Below are positions 22,301-56,237 of a DNA stretch of 64,000 nt, piece after piece. The translations under genes and the position numbers were made by a program. Source of the stretch: Syngnathus acus (lineage: Eukaryota; Chordata; Actinopteri; Syngnathiformes; Syngnathidae); the NCBI RefSeq assembly GCF_901709675.1, contig NC_051097.1, positions 8,162,039-8,226,038 on the forward strand, read 5' to 3'. Under the pieces are notes generated by a model. That model did not search any database and was not told the origin of the DNA. It was given only the letters and a program-made list of their open reading frames with translations. The first letter of the stretch is position 1; every line of letters starts with the position of its first letter.

Positions 22301-25300
22301 AATATTTCTCCAGACGTACCTGTTGGGACCTGGAGCTGAAGCTGCTGCGTCTGCTGTGAGAGCTGTGCACGCTGTGAGCAGACTGCTCGCTGTGGACGCT
22401 GCGTCGGTCAAAGTCGTCGTTGTATGCTTCGCCGCTGCGTCGCCGGTAGTCGTCGTCGAAGCTGCTGTCGTAACCGGGGTAGTAGCGCCACTGGTCATCG
22501 GAGCCTTCTTTCCTGTGAGAGGTGCAGGTATGTTATTTTCTTTCTATCAGTACAATCACAGCAAAGTTTCTGCAGGTTTCGCTCAATATTACCTGGGCGG
22601 ATACATTTGTTGGTTGTAGTAGTTGTCTCTGCTTCTGTACGCATCATCATAAGTGGACCAATAGGCTTGATCATAGTATCCTCTGTATCGGGGGTCATAC
22701 TGTCCATAGTTATATCCTATATGGAAGAAAAAAGATTTCTTACATAGATACGTTTTTCAATCAAATTCAGACAAAAGTCTCATACCTGCATAATCATAGT
22801 GCTTGCCGTAATAATATTCATCATAGGCACTTCGGTTCGCTCGGTGGTAGTCCTCAGTATAGCCTTGCCTGAGGGAGAAAGACGCCAAATATATTCAAGA
22901 CAATATTCCGCACAAATGAAAAGACCACATGGGAGCGTTGCACTGACCTGGATGGAGGCCGGTCGGAATACTGACTGGTCCTGGAGCTGGGTCGCTCCGG
23001 CTGAGGCTCTCGGTACTGATAGTGTGGGTCGCGGTAAGCTGGGTTGGCGCCGTCGTACCTGCCGTACCAAGGATCTCCTCTGCTTCTATATGCTCCCTCC
23101 TGAGAAGGAAAACAGCTTTTAGCTTTTTAAAATGATCGATGACTCAAAAGCGAGTAATAGATCTTTCTTAGCCGTACCGGATAATACTGCTGAGCTCTAG
23201 GATCCCCAGCCGGGTATGGACCAGGAGGATACGGCGCTCGGCCGTCTGGGTATTCTCCATAGTTTCCATAATAACCGCCATACATCGGCCCCGGGCCGGG
23301 AGGAGGAGGAGGTCCGTAGCCCTGCTGGCTGCCGGCGGAAGAGGGCGGTCGCGGTGGCTCTGCGGGAGCTTGATGGGAAGGAGGCGCCTGAGGAACGCTG
23401 GCAGGAACAGGAGCTGGATACTGGCCAGGGGAAGGCTGTACCCCCCTTGCGGGTAAAGCGACATCACCTTGCACCTGTGCTGCGGCATTTGCCTCAGGGA
23501 TCCTTGCAGGTTCTGGCTGCTGAGTGTTTGCGCCTGCTACGGAGGAAGTAGGCGCGGCCATTGTGTTTGACGAGGGGGCCGCCGTGACAGGAGGAGCGGA
23601 TGGTAACGGAGCAGACGGGGCCAATGGGGCGGATGGTGATGACGCTGGCAGAAGCGGTGGAGCGGATGATAAAGAAGGTACCGTGACCTGTGGCGGAGCT
23701 GAAGGGGCTGAAGTCGGAACAGGAGCGCTCCTGTCCCCTCTTAGCCCTTGCTGTGCATCTTTGGTGACCTGCATGTAAAATCCATTACTAGACTGCGACG
23801 ACTCGTGCAAAGCAGAAGGATGGCCCGATGCTTGATTTTGGCTCTGTGATTGGTGCATAGAAAAATCAAGGAGTTCATAATTTGAGGGCTGATTGCGATT
23901 GGTGACAGAAGGAGCGGCGAGAGAAGTCAGAGGATTAACCGGGAGAGCAAAGTTAGGGTCTCCACTCAACGATTGGCCACGAGCAAAAGAGGGGTGGACC
24001 GCATGGGTCTGTGCCGAAGCCACTCCAGAATTTGCCGCTTCGGCACTTTCTCGAGTCAGATTGAGCGGGACTGGGTTTGAGGTAAGAGTAGGTGGGCTAA
24101 GTGGATTCTGATTGGGGGAAAGAACGGGTGCACGGGATGTCCCGGCACTAACTGTTGCTTGAGCAGCAAAGGTACTGGGGGGAATCACGCAGTTGGACAC
24201 AGGTGGTGCGATCAGAACAGGCTGCTGGAGCGATTCAGACACGAGAAGAGACGCGTAGCCCAGGTGGCCCTGCGAGTCCGCGGTGTCTAACTCACTCACC
24301 TTCGGTGGGTTCTCTAGGTTCTCTGAAATGTGTTGTGGGATTCTCTGAGGAGGATGAAGGTCCAGCGGACCATCCTCTGGAGGCTGTATGACATCTGCAC
24401 TCGGCTCTCTTAACGGAGCCAGAACAGTCGGGGCAGCGGGCGCCAATAAAATGCTAGCGGCTAAACTGGAAGGATCACCCTGGGCCCATAAAGTGGTGGC
24501 AGGACTCTCGCAGGGCCGATTGGCGCCAAAGGCACGCGATGACGGGCGGGAGTGAGATTGAACCACCGGGTTCGGCAGGTGAGGCACACCAACAGGCAGA
24601 GGGTGACCTGGCCCGTAAATATTTTCCATATTATCTGGTGGTTGCTCCAGATTGCCCGACGTGGGATCCCTGCCACCTTCCGCTACCATTTTTGCTCTGT
24701 CGACCTCGGCGGGGCGCACCTCGACCCCGTGAGAGCGGACGGGCTCAAACGAGCTGTTAGCACTGGCCTGGAAGATACCCGTAGGTTTCGGGGGGCTCGG
24801 CGTAGCGGGCCACGTTTGCTCCGAGGTGCTGGGCTGCGCGGCCACGTCTCCAGGTGGATAAGAGTCGATCTGTTCAAAGTAGCCACCGGCAGCAGCGGCG
24901 GGAGGCAAGTTAGCATCCTCGGTGAGGCGCGGGCTTTCCTGCTGAATGAAGGTGCCGACTACGCCGTGGTGTCGACGGCCGGCGCTCCCGCTACCGTGAC
25001 TCATGCTACTGTAGTTTGACGATGCGCTCGCAGATCTCATTGGTCTGGGAATAGAATCCGGAGTCTCCAGGTTGGGGCCGGTTTCGTAGGTGTCCACTCC
25101 AGAAGGACTGCCGTGAATTTCACTGGGCAACACCTCCTGGTTGGGGACGCACTCCAAGTTCTCAACATGGTCATACTGGGTTTCAGGTGGGTTTGAACTC
25201 CTTCCTTGTAATGTGGCGATTCCGTCGTTCATGTATGGTATGTGTGAATGGTCCTGAAAACGAGCTCCTTGGTTGTCAAAAGGAACATTCACCGGAGCAC

Positions 25301-26447
25301 TGTGGCCCGGTGGGGCACCTTGCGGATGACTCAGAGGCTGCGAGGATTCAGGAATCCCGTTTAAGACCTTTTTTCGCTCTCCTGCTAAAGTTTCCTCATT
25401 TTCTACATCATCGTTGAAGAACATGGAGAGTGTACCAGTATCTTGAGCGTACGGAACCGTCGCAGAGGCCGTGTCATGCTGGGGACCCGCGTTAGGTGCA
25501 TGATGAGATCCAGAATCAGGCTGAGGATGCGGGTGTGTTGGGCCGGTCCCCATTTGGTGGTAGGCTGGGTCCTGTGGCGCTTGACTCAACCACACGTCTT
25601 GCGGGGCAGAGGTCTGCATGAAGTAGCTCTGGTGTTGGAAATGAGAGTTTTGCTGCTGGGTCGTATTTGGTCCAGCCCAATGTGAGCTGGAGGAATTGCC
25701 GGGGTTCTGCTGTGGGAGGGGCGGCGGCATCTGGGGATGCCCAAATTGTGTCGGAGGCGTGGGGGCGTTGGAGGGGTACATCTGGGCCTGCGGCTGTGTA
25801 TTGAAAGGCTGTTGTGGAGGGTCACTGGTAGGCTGAAAATAGTTCTGAACGGATGGAGGGCGACTTCCGTGATCGGAGGCCCTTTGAGAGGAGGCGGCAG
25901 CGGGAGGCACTGGCTGGAAAGGGACAGGCTGAGGAGAAGACTGTGCGTGGAATTCCTGATTAAATGTCTGATTTGGTACCGGGGCTGACGGCACACATGG
26001 CGGTTCTGCGGCCAACGGCTGCTCTCTCGAGTTCAAGTAATCTTGTTCGGAATGCAACGGCGCGTATCCCGTACGGACATCGGCTGAACTGTGAGGGCTG
26101 AACATGGGCACCGCTGGCAGAGAGGACGGCAGGTGGCCAGCTGGAGCGGCTGGGACACCCTCCATTGTCTGTGGTTGCGGGGCCAGACTTGGGCCTGCTA
26201 GGGTGTAGGTGGAATCGGGTGGGGCTTGTGTTAGCAGAGAGTTGCTATGGGGTACCGGGGCACCCATCGGCGGTGGGGCTCGGACAAAAGCAAACGGGTC
26301 TGTCATGGGTTGAGTAGAGGGCGGCATTGAAGCATTTGCTGCCGCAGCTGGATGCTTGAGAGGCCTGGTCCTGCGGAACATATTCGGCCCGGAAGGAGGA
26401 GGCGGCCCGCTGGCTCCCGGGGGTCCAGTCCGAGGGGGGGGCTGCAT
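16330..26447 (-). CDS. sec16a: Sec16A, ER exit site scaffold
   Basis: Sec16A organises ER exit sites and COPII coat assembly. Thirty coding exons on the minus strand sum to 6831 nt, or 2276 residues. The first is a giant exon, 26447-23178 (1090 residues), opening [20 protein letters not shown], Pro/Ser/Gln-rich and disordered. Exons 23099-22035 are Tyr/Arg/Ser-rich. The conserved central domain starts in 21976-21834 ([23 protein letters not shown]) and runs through 19970-19857. The C-terminal part carries [37 protein letters not shown] and [11 protein letters not shown]. The end, [20 protein letters not shown] (17410-17351), matches the vertebrate family. The last exons, 16464-16414 (ending VAFYNLAQ) and 16341-16330, finish in SSG and a stop, shorter than mammals. 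The ATG at 26445 is preferred because it begins the family N-terminus; upstream codons lie before an acceptor at 26516. The 18751 donor is weak. Confidence 0.93.
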
Positions 26448-26514
26448 GGCAGCAAGAAGCGTGATGATCAAGTTGATCAAGAAGATCTCACAGAAGAAGT
26501 TGAAATCAGTCGTA

Positions 26515-27720
26515 GCTGGATGGAGAAAGAACAGATGGTTAATAAAAGGCGAGTGGACATTTACCACACCTATGTTTGTGAAGTAGGCAGTCTGCGATGT
26601 CGTTAAACCAAACTGTCCAACGTGGCACCAGTACACCATCGTAGACTGGTCATCAGCCAATCATACATCACTTAAAGACAAACTTATGGACAACGTATTG
26701 TCTTCAAGGAACCCAACATGCATGTTTTGGGTTCCGAGGCCTTCCTGAGTGAAATTTCTCCTCATGCATCCGTGAGTGTTCAATGACACCCTTCCACATT
26801 CCAAGAAAACATTGACTGGCGACCAATCAAGCGTGATTTTGCCTCACCACAGGTCTGCTTCACTTCAACAATTGTATATGAGCATTAGTGTAACTGTTAG
26901 TGTGAATCTGTATGTGCCCTGGGGACCAGTCCAGGGTGGAGCTAGCTTCTTGCTGCAAGTCAGCTGGGACATGCATAAGCAATCGAACGACTCGAATGAA
27001 GAGAATGCATGAAATGGGGTTCAGTGACTAATTTGAGTGGATCGCATTGTTTTCCTTAAAAATGCACACACACAAAAAACATAGTTAGCCTCCCAAGAAA
27101 CACAATACTGACACATTACGATCCGCCACTTGTTGAAAATGCAACCAGTGAAATATTCCTCCATGCATACATTATTAATCAACAAAACATCAGCTTCTCG
27201 AAAGGTCTTCTTGTTGTTTTTGATCGCCAGCGAACGTGGTTGCTCCACAGCTTAAACCCCCTCAACACGTCCTTAACACCCTAACTAGCAAAACACGGCG
27301 CTCCAAAGTCGCCGAAAGATGCCCGAATTCTGGCCTCGCGAACGATCCGTATCGAAATTTCCGTCATTGCAAATTCCCAACCGACGAGGGCACTCCGGTG
27401 ATTTGTCACGTATCGCTTGTCACCGGGCGATTGCACTCTTAAACCAAGGTCCACTGCTCCCAGTCTGCTAACGTTAGCTTGTTAGCATTGCCGCTAGCTC
27501 GCCTATGCTAACCAAAGGGAGGAGGGGGCACTTAAGCTTTCCGCGTAAAATCGAGGGATGTAACTCAGAAATGATCGGCGGTGTTGTTGTTTGTACGTGT
27601 ATGGGATACGACCGCCGGACGGTATAAAAAGGGAAAAGGTAAAGTCTTACAAATGCGCAGGACAGCGAGTTTGACACACCGCCACCATCTTCAATGGCCA
27701 CATCCTACTAGGCTACGTGT
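26515..27720 (-). promoter_or_regulatory. sec16a: sec16a 5' intron and probable noncoding first exon
   Basis: The ATG exon begins at an acceptor near 26516. A likely noncoding exon ends at a GTAAGAC donor (complement of 27644-27650) and would start near 27700. A YY1-like AAGATGGTGGC (complement of 27681-27691) lies at its beginning, as in many TATA-less housekeeping promoters. On the opposite strand there is a TATAAAAA at 27623-27630, which may be chance. The intron between holds no recognised exon. Confidence 0.4.
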
Positions 27721-30700
27721 ACAAGCGGCGTCACCGGCCAAACAACATCTACTTCCTCACAGTGAGCGGAGGGCAACTTATTCTTTTAAAGGGGACATAA
27801 CTGTGTTATGAATGAGATGAACTGGTCTACTTCAGTGCTTCTCAAAGTAAGTATCGTCTGAAACGGTCTGAAAGTTTCATTCTTAACATTAGTGTATTTG
27901 GTAAAGCCACTGTAACACGCAGAGTTTGTACATGAATTTAATTTGTGACAGTTGTAATGTGGGTATCTAACCACTAGAGGGCGATGATAGCGTTTACAAT
28001 TTTAAGGGGCATTTTAATGGAAACTCCATCAAGCACAAAACGATTAAACACCCTTGCCATTACTAATGCATCGTCTAATGTTCCAATCTACCACTTATAT
28101 TTCATCATTAATCTGCCTCTTTTTTATTTTTTCCATCAGGATTAATTTTTGTTTCAAATGTCATTCAATCTGACAATGTTTAGACTAAATAAACAATTTA
28201 CCTCTCTAACTGTAACCAATGTGAACTTAAGGGATCTATCTACTAAGTGCCAAACAAGATTTTTTTTTTTTAAATCCCAATAGTCTTCCAAATGCTTTTA
28301 TTTGGCATTCTTCAAGAAGGCCTCCCGACTATCAGTTAGATCTCTCCTGCCATGTTATAATGATACAGAGTCGCTGAACAATGCCAGCGGAGTGAGTTCT
28401 CAGCTTCGGCAGGTGTATGATGGTCGAGATAGAGCGAGTCACTTATGTTCAAGGGGGCGATAAGACTTTACTGTAGTTACCGGATGCACACTTAAAGCTA
28501 TCAGGGCTCATCCTATCAGTGCATCACAAAGGACAGCAGTCCACTATGGATGCCTAAACATAGCTACGGTACACCCGGGGTGAAATTTCAGAATGAACAA
28601 AAACCTTTAAAGTTGAACTTAACTCATTCATTGTCAGTGATTTTTAAAGCAGAGATCACCTTACTGTCATTTTGACTGATCTTTCAAAACGTTTTGTGTT
28701 CTTTCACTAACAAGAGTTTTAATTTTACAGTGAGGAATGATTCTTGATGGCACTTTTTTTTTTTCCCTTTGCAAGTTAAAGCTATTCTGGAGGCAACATT
28801 CCGGCTCATCCTTATTTTGTGGACCATTGGAGGTCCGGGTTCCCCAGTTTGAGAACCCCTGCCCTGAGGAGTACTAACGCTGAAATTAAACAACAGATTG
28901 ACCGGAACCAAATGAAATTACTCAAACGGCTCTATATCATATTCAAGCCCTAATTAGGACGAGATAAAATTATAACCTCTTGAAATGAGCGGTAATCTCG
29001 TTTCAGCATCAATTAAAGAATGAATTATTGGACGGCGGCAGAATGTCATGTTTCTCCAAGCAGAAGATTGTTTTACAAGCTGCAGAAGGGAGAGCAGTGT
29101 TAGGAGACGGACCCAATGAGAAGGTCGGGAGGTTTGGTGGTGGGAGTGCAGACGTCACATCTGTTCCTGCCACTCCCCAGGGTCCTGGGAGCATGGGAAC
29201 CGTGAACAGAAACATTACTTGCAGCGGCCTTCCCAAAGTGCAATTCATTTATCAATTGAGGTAAATGGAGCTAAAGGTTAGTCTCGTGCGTCGCATCTTG
29301 GCAGGGAACGATGGTTTCGTTGGAGGAGTTTCATCGCGGCACCATTTATTTTAGCATAGATAGTGCTGGGAAAATGGACGTGGAATGTAAACAAAAGTCT
29401 TGTTGAGTTGCGTAAATGTGCGCTATAAAGGTATTTGTCATTTTAGGATCGTAAACATGATTGGTAAAAATGGGTAAAGAAAGTTTGGCAGTTTGGAAAA
29501 GTTTCACCCAAAAAAAAATGTTTACAAAATAGCAAAACACAAAAAGAAATCTCCTTTTTTTTCAGTTTTCAGCCGGCATAAAAAAAAAGATAATCTTTCA
29601 GAAACATCCGAGGAGCTGTTTTTGTTCTTTTTTTTTTAACTTTGACAGCGTGGATTTTCGACCACACATAAAATTTGCCTGTTAAATATCATGTCAGAAA
29701 TCAAGTTAACCATTAGGATTAGCATGTAGTTCAAGTTCTCAAAACATATCAGGATCAAGTTATAAAACATAAATGTTCCTGTGCTTATCGCAGTCCACCC
29801 AGTCACAGTTATGGAGAGGTAAGCCATCTTGAGAAGATGATTTATTTTGGACTCCTCTATGACAGAGTTGTCAGTAAAACAGGCAACACGGCGAATGCCT
29901 GGCCGGGAGCCTAAAATCCTTCTAACGACAGACATGACATCCGCTGCTGTCCGTTGACTCAAATGCGTGCGTGAACGTGGGAGTTCCTTGTCGACAGCTC
30001 GGGCACGTCTCAAAAGTCGGGCTACTGCTGAACGACATCAATTAAGGTTGCTTTGGAAATCTCTTTGCCAGTTGTGGCAAGTATGAATACTTCAGTAATG
30101 ACATTAAGTAGTCTATACATCTACTTAACAAATGTATCTGGATCCGGATGATTTTATTTTGTGCAACCATTAAACAAAAAAAAATCTGTATTTTTTTTTC
30201 CCCAGTTGTCATTTACACGAGTATCTGCACTTTTCCCACCGCTGCCCATCAAAGTGATACCCGATCAGGTTTTCTGAGCAAGGATCCTCAGGGGTACGCC
30301 TCGGGGGTTGCGTGAAGCGTTTGCCTCGCGTGCTGTCGACCCGCCGCGCCAGAATGAGGCACATGGTGCCAACAGCTGCCTCGGTGAAACGCTAACCCCT
30401 CTAAATGCTCTGCCCGCTAAACAGAACTGGGCTCCGACGCATGCCGGCGATGGAGACGGGGTTAGGATGGGGTTAGGAGTGCGACCGGGGTGTCCCAGCT
30501 GACGCCGTGGAGAAAGGAGCCTTGACCCCTGCGGGATGGTTTATTAAAGTGCGGCGGTCGCCATTCTGGGGGGCCGACGGCGAGGGAAACCCAAAACCCT
30601 CTTTGGCAAACAGCACCGTGCACGCCACAAGTCACAGTCTGTATGTTTACATTTGGAAAACGTCGGATTACCGTGCTATATTTATAAAATGGATGGAACG

Positions 30701-31479
30701 GATTAATGGCATTTCAATGCGTTTAAATGGAGGGAATTGATTTGACATGCGAATGAAGTTGCAATGCATGGTCATAAAAGTCAAAATTCGTAACTCATTT
30801 GTCCGTGTCTTTTCCTAAGCCTCAATTTGTGACTATTTTGGTGCGACTGTCAGCCAGCGTGTGAATGGCGGTAATCTCGTCTCAACCTGCCTCGACAGTC
30901 CAGTGAGAGTTGGGAGGGCGCTTGAGTGAGAAGCAAGGTCAGGGTGACAGTTGTCGGCCCATTTGGACGGAAAGTGATACGGCGGACAGCTGAGGGTTCA
31001 TTCGGAACATCTTAACATTCACTTTACTCGCCCATTGGTTGTAATGAACGTGGAACTGGAGGGTGAGTGGAAATCTCAGCGTCTGTGCCAGTTTAAGCCC
31101 CGCCCCTACAGACCACCAATCCTGTCTCATATGCACGCTGATTTACACTTGTCGTGTAGAGAGGCCGCAAAAGAGATTCCTGAAGTTGTTGCAGCCACCC
31201 AAACCTTCTCTAATCATAGTCGCCATTCCAACCTACTCGTGCACACTCACAAGGAAAGCCCCCCTTGGTGGGCATCACCTTCCTTCAGGCCTCATATCAG
31301 GTGGTCCCTAAAATAAACAACAGCAAATATGATATGAGTTGGCCGGGTGGTAATGGTAATGGATCTTTGTGAGGGTGGGGGCTATCTGAGATTTTCCATT
31401 GAATTTAATATTCATTCCATTAATTCATTCTCAGCTGCTTTGCCAGGAGCTTCAACACATACTGCACCTTTAATATTTT

Positions 31480-31725
31480 TTTTATCAGTTTAAATGTGTT
31501 TAAAATATTTAAGGCTTAAAATATGTAAAAAAAAATGTGTATAATATACTGCATCTTTTTAAAGTGTGTTTTAATTATTTTAAATGAGTTTGAAATATTT
31601 AAGCCTTCCAATATGTAAAAAAAAAATAAAAATATACTGCACCTGTAAAAAAAATCTGTTTTAATCAGTTTAAATGAGTTTCAAATATTTAAGGCTTCAA
31701 ATATGTAAAAAAATAAAATAAAATT
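31480..31725. repeat. AT-rich tandem repeat, about three degenerate copies
   Basis: Blocks near 31488, 31570 and 31663 share ttttaatcagtttaaatg, gaaatatttaaggcttcaaatatgtaaaaa and atatactgcacc in the same order, with a spacing of roughly 80-95 bases. The copies differ at many positions, so this is an old tandem array. It has no coding potential. Confidence 0.65.
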
Positions 31726-32982
31726 ACAGATTTTTATCTGAGGGTATAACACCGGTTGGTTCCTTCTAATGGCTCAATAGTGAGGAGATAGTCAGGGGGA
31801 CTCTCGCATATTTAGCTTGTGTTTCTCCAGTTGTCCTTTCTGTGCCACTTGTCACAGGCTTGTGAATTAGAGCCCATTTCCTGCACTTTCTCACTCAGGA
31901 CTTTAAAAAGTGTGTGCGGGGACAGCACGGAGCCAGGGCTTCCTGTTCTTCATTGTCTGCCAGCCCTCATTTATGAACACATACATACACTGCAGCCATT
32001 TTGTTGCTTGCAAGTTTTTGCAGGCGAGAGGTCTGGGAGCATGGAAGTCATGATTAAATAATTGACGCTTTGGCTTTAGTTCCCCTTTAAACCTTTGCTG
32101 AGAAACTACAACCATTTTCGTAATTATCAGTATATTTTTTTAATCTTAATTTTATCACAGCCTACATGTGTTGACTTGACTTTAATGCTGTTTTTTTTTT
32201 CCACCGCATGCTTCAGGCAGACTTCTTCACAGCAGTGTCCGGGCATGTTTTACAATTAAAAACAAAAGTGTTTAAAATGCAAACATGCAATAGACAATGG
32301 AGCAAAGTGATAATTGGGACACCTGAGGACCTCTGTTCTCTGTTTCGGAGGCGTCTATATGCTCCTGAGACAAAACAAACAGAGGCCTGGTGGGGAGGGG
32401 GGACTGGGCGAGGCGTCAACATTGGTCTTGATAAAAGCCAAGAGCGCTTTTCCCACTCACTTATCTAGCAACAGGCTGTTTTCATACAAACATTGGCGGA
32501 TTCCGGCCGAGCGCATCCGTAAACGCCAAGCGAAGTGTGAGAAACTTTTCAGCCGTACGAGTCTTGTCTTGTATTTCAAAGTGTGCTGCTATGAAACGAA
32601 GCTTTGGTGGTGTGGCATTGTTAGAAACGTGGATTGATGACATTATTTGCACGCTGCATAACAATAGTAAAAGTCCGCACAGTGTGGGTTATCAGTTTGC
32701 TATTTTCAGACGTTGTTGTAAGCGCTTGTGAATGTCAGACATTGAGGTCAAATGAGATCACTGGCTAGTCATACTTTCTCCCGTGAACTTTAAACTCAGG
32801 TTCATGATGATGATGATGATTAACGTCTAAGTTTGGGACTTTGTTTGGGCCACAACACACGAGCTGCTCTGTTCGTGACATTACTCGAAACATGCCCGTA
32901 CACATTTGATATTCCCACCTCCCTCCACGCTTTCTATTATTGCAACACATTTTTTGGCGAGTCCTTCTAATCTTTCCCGCCT

Positions 32983-32990
32983 TTCCCACG
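32983..32990 (-). promoter_or_regulatory. RBPJ/CSL consensus site upstream of notch1
   Basis: The minus strand reads CGTGGGAA, matching the RBPJ consensus YGTGRGAA. It lies about 640 bases upstream of the notch1 start codon, within the likely promoter region. A single 8-mer can occur by chance. Confidence 0.35.
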
Positions 32991-33631
32991 TCTCGTCAGG
33001 CCTCACCCCAAATTGGCGCCGCTCCATTTGGCCGTTATACCGTCAAGGAGCAAAACATGAGTAGCGGTGTTGTAATGAATCATAATCTTTGCCCCCTGAG
33101 GCTATGAAACTGTGCAGCAGTTAAATTTAATAAAATGAGGGAAAACTGTGGTGGAATTTTCCTCGTCAACTTGTCACAACACAATATAAATCGATTTCAC
33201 ATAACTCATTAGTATTCATTCATTATTTATTACAAATTCCTGGGATTTGAACACATCTGTATAGACTGTTTTTTTTTAAATTTCTGAATCGTTTCAGATT
33301 CTCGAGTGAGACAGTGAAGCGTGCCCCCCACCCCCACCCCGAGCAGCTGCGAAGGAAGGGAGGGGGGGCAAAGTGGGAGGACCTGAGCGCACCGACTCGC
33401 CTCAACACCTCATTAAGAACTCTGCCAGCACAAAGTTAACATCAACGACCTGACTCTGCGAGGATTTACTGGAGAAAAAGAAAGAAAAAGTTTTTGGTGT
33501 GCGCGCGTGCGTGCTATTTGAGTTTTTTGCAATATTTTTTACCCCTCACACCTGGAGTACCCCCGTCATTGTGGATCTATGCTTAACCCTACGCGGGACT
33601 CAAGCACACTTTGTGAAGTAGAAGAGGAGGA

Positions 33632-51044
<17,413 letters not shown>

Positions 51045-52113
51045 GCTCTTATGCAATGTACAAGCAGGAGACCCGACACTGAAGATCCCAACATGGTCCT
51101 TAGTTTTATACTACTAACAATTGTTTTTGTACCTTTTTATTTATTGATGTGCTGGTTTGACCTGAGAATATAAAGAAGATGCTTTTATATTTATGTTTTT
51201 CTAATTTTATTTTTTGTTCTGTATGGATGGGAAGACTAGACAAATTTAAAAAAGGAGTGTCAGAAAAAGAGACTCCCCGTTGTGTACACTGGCTATTTAT
51301 TTCTCTTTGGTTGCTACATTCACTGGATTGTTTTCTTTTGCTTATTCCCTTTTACGAGGTGTAATTGGGATTATGTTGCATTATGTATATAGGACTTTGT
51401 TTTCTTTAAATATTTTCAGTATTAACTTTTTTTTCAAGTGACACACATGCCACATTGCATTTTGCCAAGTCTTATCACTGAGTATCTGTTAGATGATCAA
51501 ATATATATCAAGGGACGCCTGCCAGAATGTGGTCTTACTGCCTGCTTACTGAGATCTTGTTAGCTACTTTTGAAGATTGAGAGATGCGATCCAAAAAAGG
51601 AGAAGTGCATCCAAATCAATCTGAGCCGTTGATTGACCGTTGATTGAGAATGTGGTATTTTTGCGACTAGAAAGAAGACATTATTACGTATTTGATCGCA
51701 AACCAATGTTTATGGTTACCATGTTTAACCTGTCGTGTTAACCTGCGGCCCCTGTTTCTTGAAAATGTTACAGTTCAAGTTAGTGCCAGTGTGGCATTTA
51801 GTTTTTCCCAAAAAAAGCAAATGTGCATTTGTGGGATTTCTTGCATAATGTATGCAAGGTGGAAAAGAAATGTGTGTAAGAAATACAGTTAGGGACCTTA
51901 ACGACAGCTTCCCTGCACTTTGTTGAGATGTGTAGGGTAGGCTGTTGAAACGTCATGTTTTATAAACTAACTCAGAGGTTAAATCTTTTTTTTAAATGAA
52001 GGTGTAATTTAAAAAAGGTATCAACCTTGATGCAAAGTTGTAGTTTGCAAATTACTTCCTGATAAATAAAATGTGTAAAAATGGACTTGATTCAATAAAA
52101 GCTGTTGCGTAAA
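51045..52113 (+). other. notch1: notch1 3' UTR
   Basis: About 1.05 kb of AT-rich sequence after the TAG stop, with several ATTTA-like and TTTTTATTT elements that may destabilise the mRNA. It ends at the AATAAA at 52094-52099, followed by an A-run that may be genomic. Confidence 0.7.
52094..52099 (+). terminator. notch1: notch1 poly(A) signal
   Basis: AATAAA followed 13 bases later by a run of A. An alternative AATAAA lies about 30 bases upstream. Confidence 0.75.
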
Positions 52114-52171
52114 AAAAAAAAAAATTGATTCTTGTGTTTTATTTATTATGAAAGCAGTATTGATGTTGCGC

Positions 52172-52181
52172 AGAGAGAGAG

Positions 52182-52219
<38 letters not shown>
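52172..52219. repeat. (GA)n microsatellite
   Basis: About 24 GA units, broken once by CG, in the short gap between the notch1 poly(A) signal and the atp5f1a promoter. Confidence 0.95.
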
Positions 52220-52221
<2 letters not shown>

Positions 52222-52225
52222 GGCG

Positions 52226-52437
52226 ACCGGAAGTTAGCACGCTACCGGTTCAATATGTCGGACCGTCAAAAGAAAAACATGTCGGACGACAACAATACAA
52301 TAAATTGTTGTTTCACATCTCAAAATATCAATAGTGTACATAAAATACACCTGTAGGGTATACATATGATAAAACTGAATGAAAAATAAAAATTAGAATT
52401 TTTAAATCTCAAGCTTCACTGGTGAATGACTTCCGGG
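52226..52437 (+). promoter_or_regulatory. atp5f1a: atp5f1a promoter with two ETS/GABP sites
   Basis: ACCGGAAGT at 52226-52234 and its reverse form ACTTCCGGG at 52429-52437 are ETS-family (GABP/NRF-2) motifs, which commonly drive nuclear genes for oxidative phosphorylation. A pyrimidine-rich start region (ccctttcttcccctcc) follows, 70-90 bases before the ATG. Confidence 0.5.
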
Positions 52438-52524
52438 TTGCAGTGCCCTTTCTTCCCCTCCATCCGGCGGCTACTCAGCCTTCTCTCAGCTCAGGGAGCA
52501 GGACTGTCATCGCAAGACTCCAAC

Positions 52525-55949
<3,425 letters not shown>

Positions 55950-56062
55950 CGTGCAAAAGGCATTCTTCACTTTTTATGTTGCGCTTTTGGTTGTGCTCCA
56001 TGTGTGCTCCTAGCTCGCTCAGTTGGTCAACACGTCATCTGTAATGTACAGACAGTCAAAAG

Positions 56063-56068
56063 AATAAA
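56063..56068 (+). terminator. atp5f1a: atp5f1a poly(A) signal
   Basis: AATAAA 114 bases after the TAA stop. Confidence 0.8.
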
Positions 56069-56231
56069 AAGTATTCCAACAAATGCTTGACTTTATTTAG
56101 ACTGTTCTGTGACAAGCACGTTATCTTAATTGTCCTTTTAGATAACAGATACATTTTCAACAAGTGATGGAACAAATAACATCTCAATTCACAGTACATA
56201 TTTAGAAGTAAAACAATTTTAAAAATCAGCT

Positions 56232-56237
56232 TTTATT
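56232..56237 (-). terminator. hwa: Candidate hwa poly(A) signal
   Basis: AATAAA on the minus strand, about 220 bases beyond the hwa stop. It faces the atp5f1a 3' end. Confidence 0.45.

Larger units (their letters stand above)
27721..33600. other. Intergenic region between divergent sec16a and notch1
   Basis: Nearly 6 kb without a credible exon. It contains AT-rich unique sequence, a tandem AT-rich stretch around 31480-31720 built of near-repeats of gtttaaatgagtttgaaatatttaagg-like sequence, and G/C-rich patches near 30300-30600. It probably holds notch1 regulatory DNA. Confidence 0.5.

Noticed and set aside
24700-24810. A possible PAM2-like peptide in Sec16A (ANSSFEP), which would have linked it to the MLLE gene nearby
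   Set aside because: The PAM2 consensus needs Ala three residues before the Phe and a Leu further upstream; here that position is Asn and the Leu is absent.
26448-26660. Upstream in-frame extension of the large sec16a exon (71 codons)
   Set aside because: A good acceptor (CCAG at about 26516-26519) interrupts it, and the family N-terminus begins at MQPPP, so the extra codons are intron and 5' UTR.
27833-28861. A pair of hAT-like ends (CAGTGCTTCTCAAAGT and the complement of AGTTTGAGAACCCCTG) about 1 kb apart
   Set aside because: Orientation fits one element, but the 8-base flanks do not match as a target duplication and no transposase remnant is visible. They may be two separate fragments.
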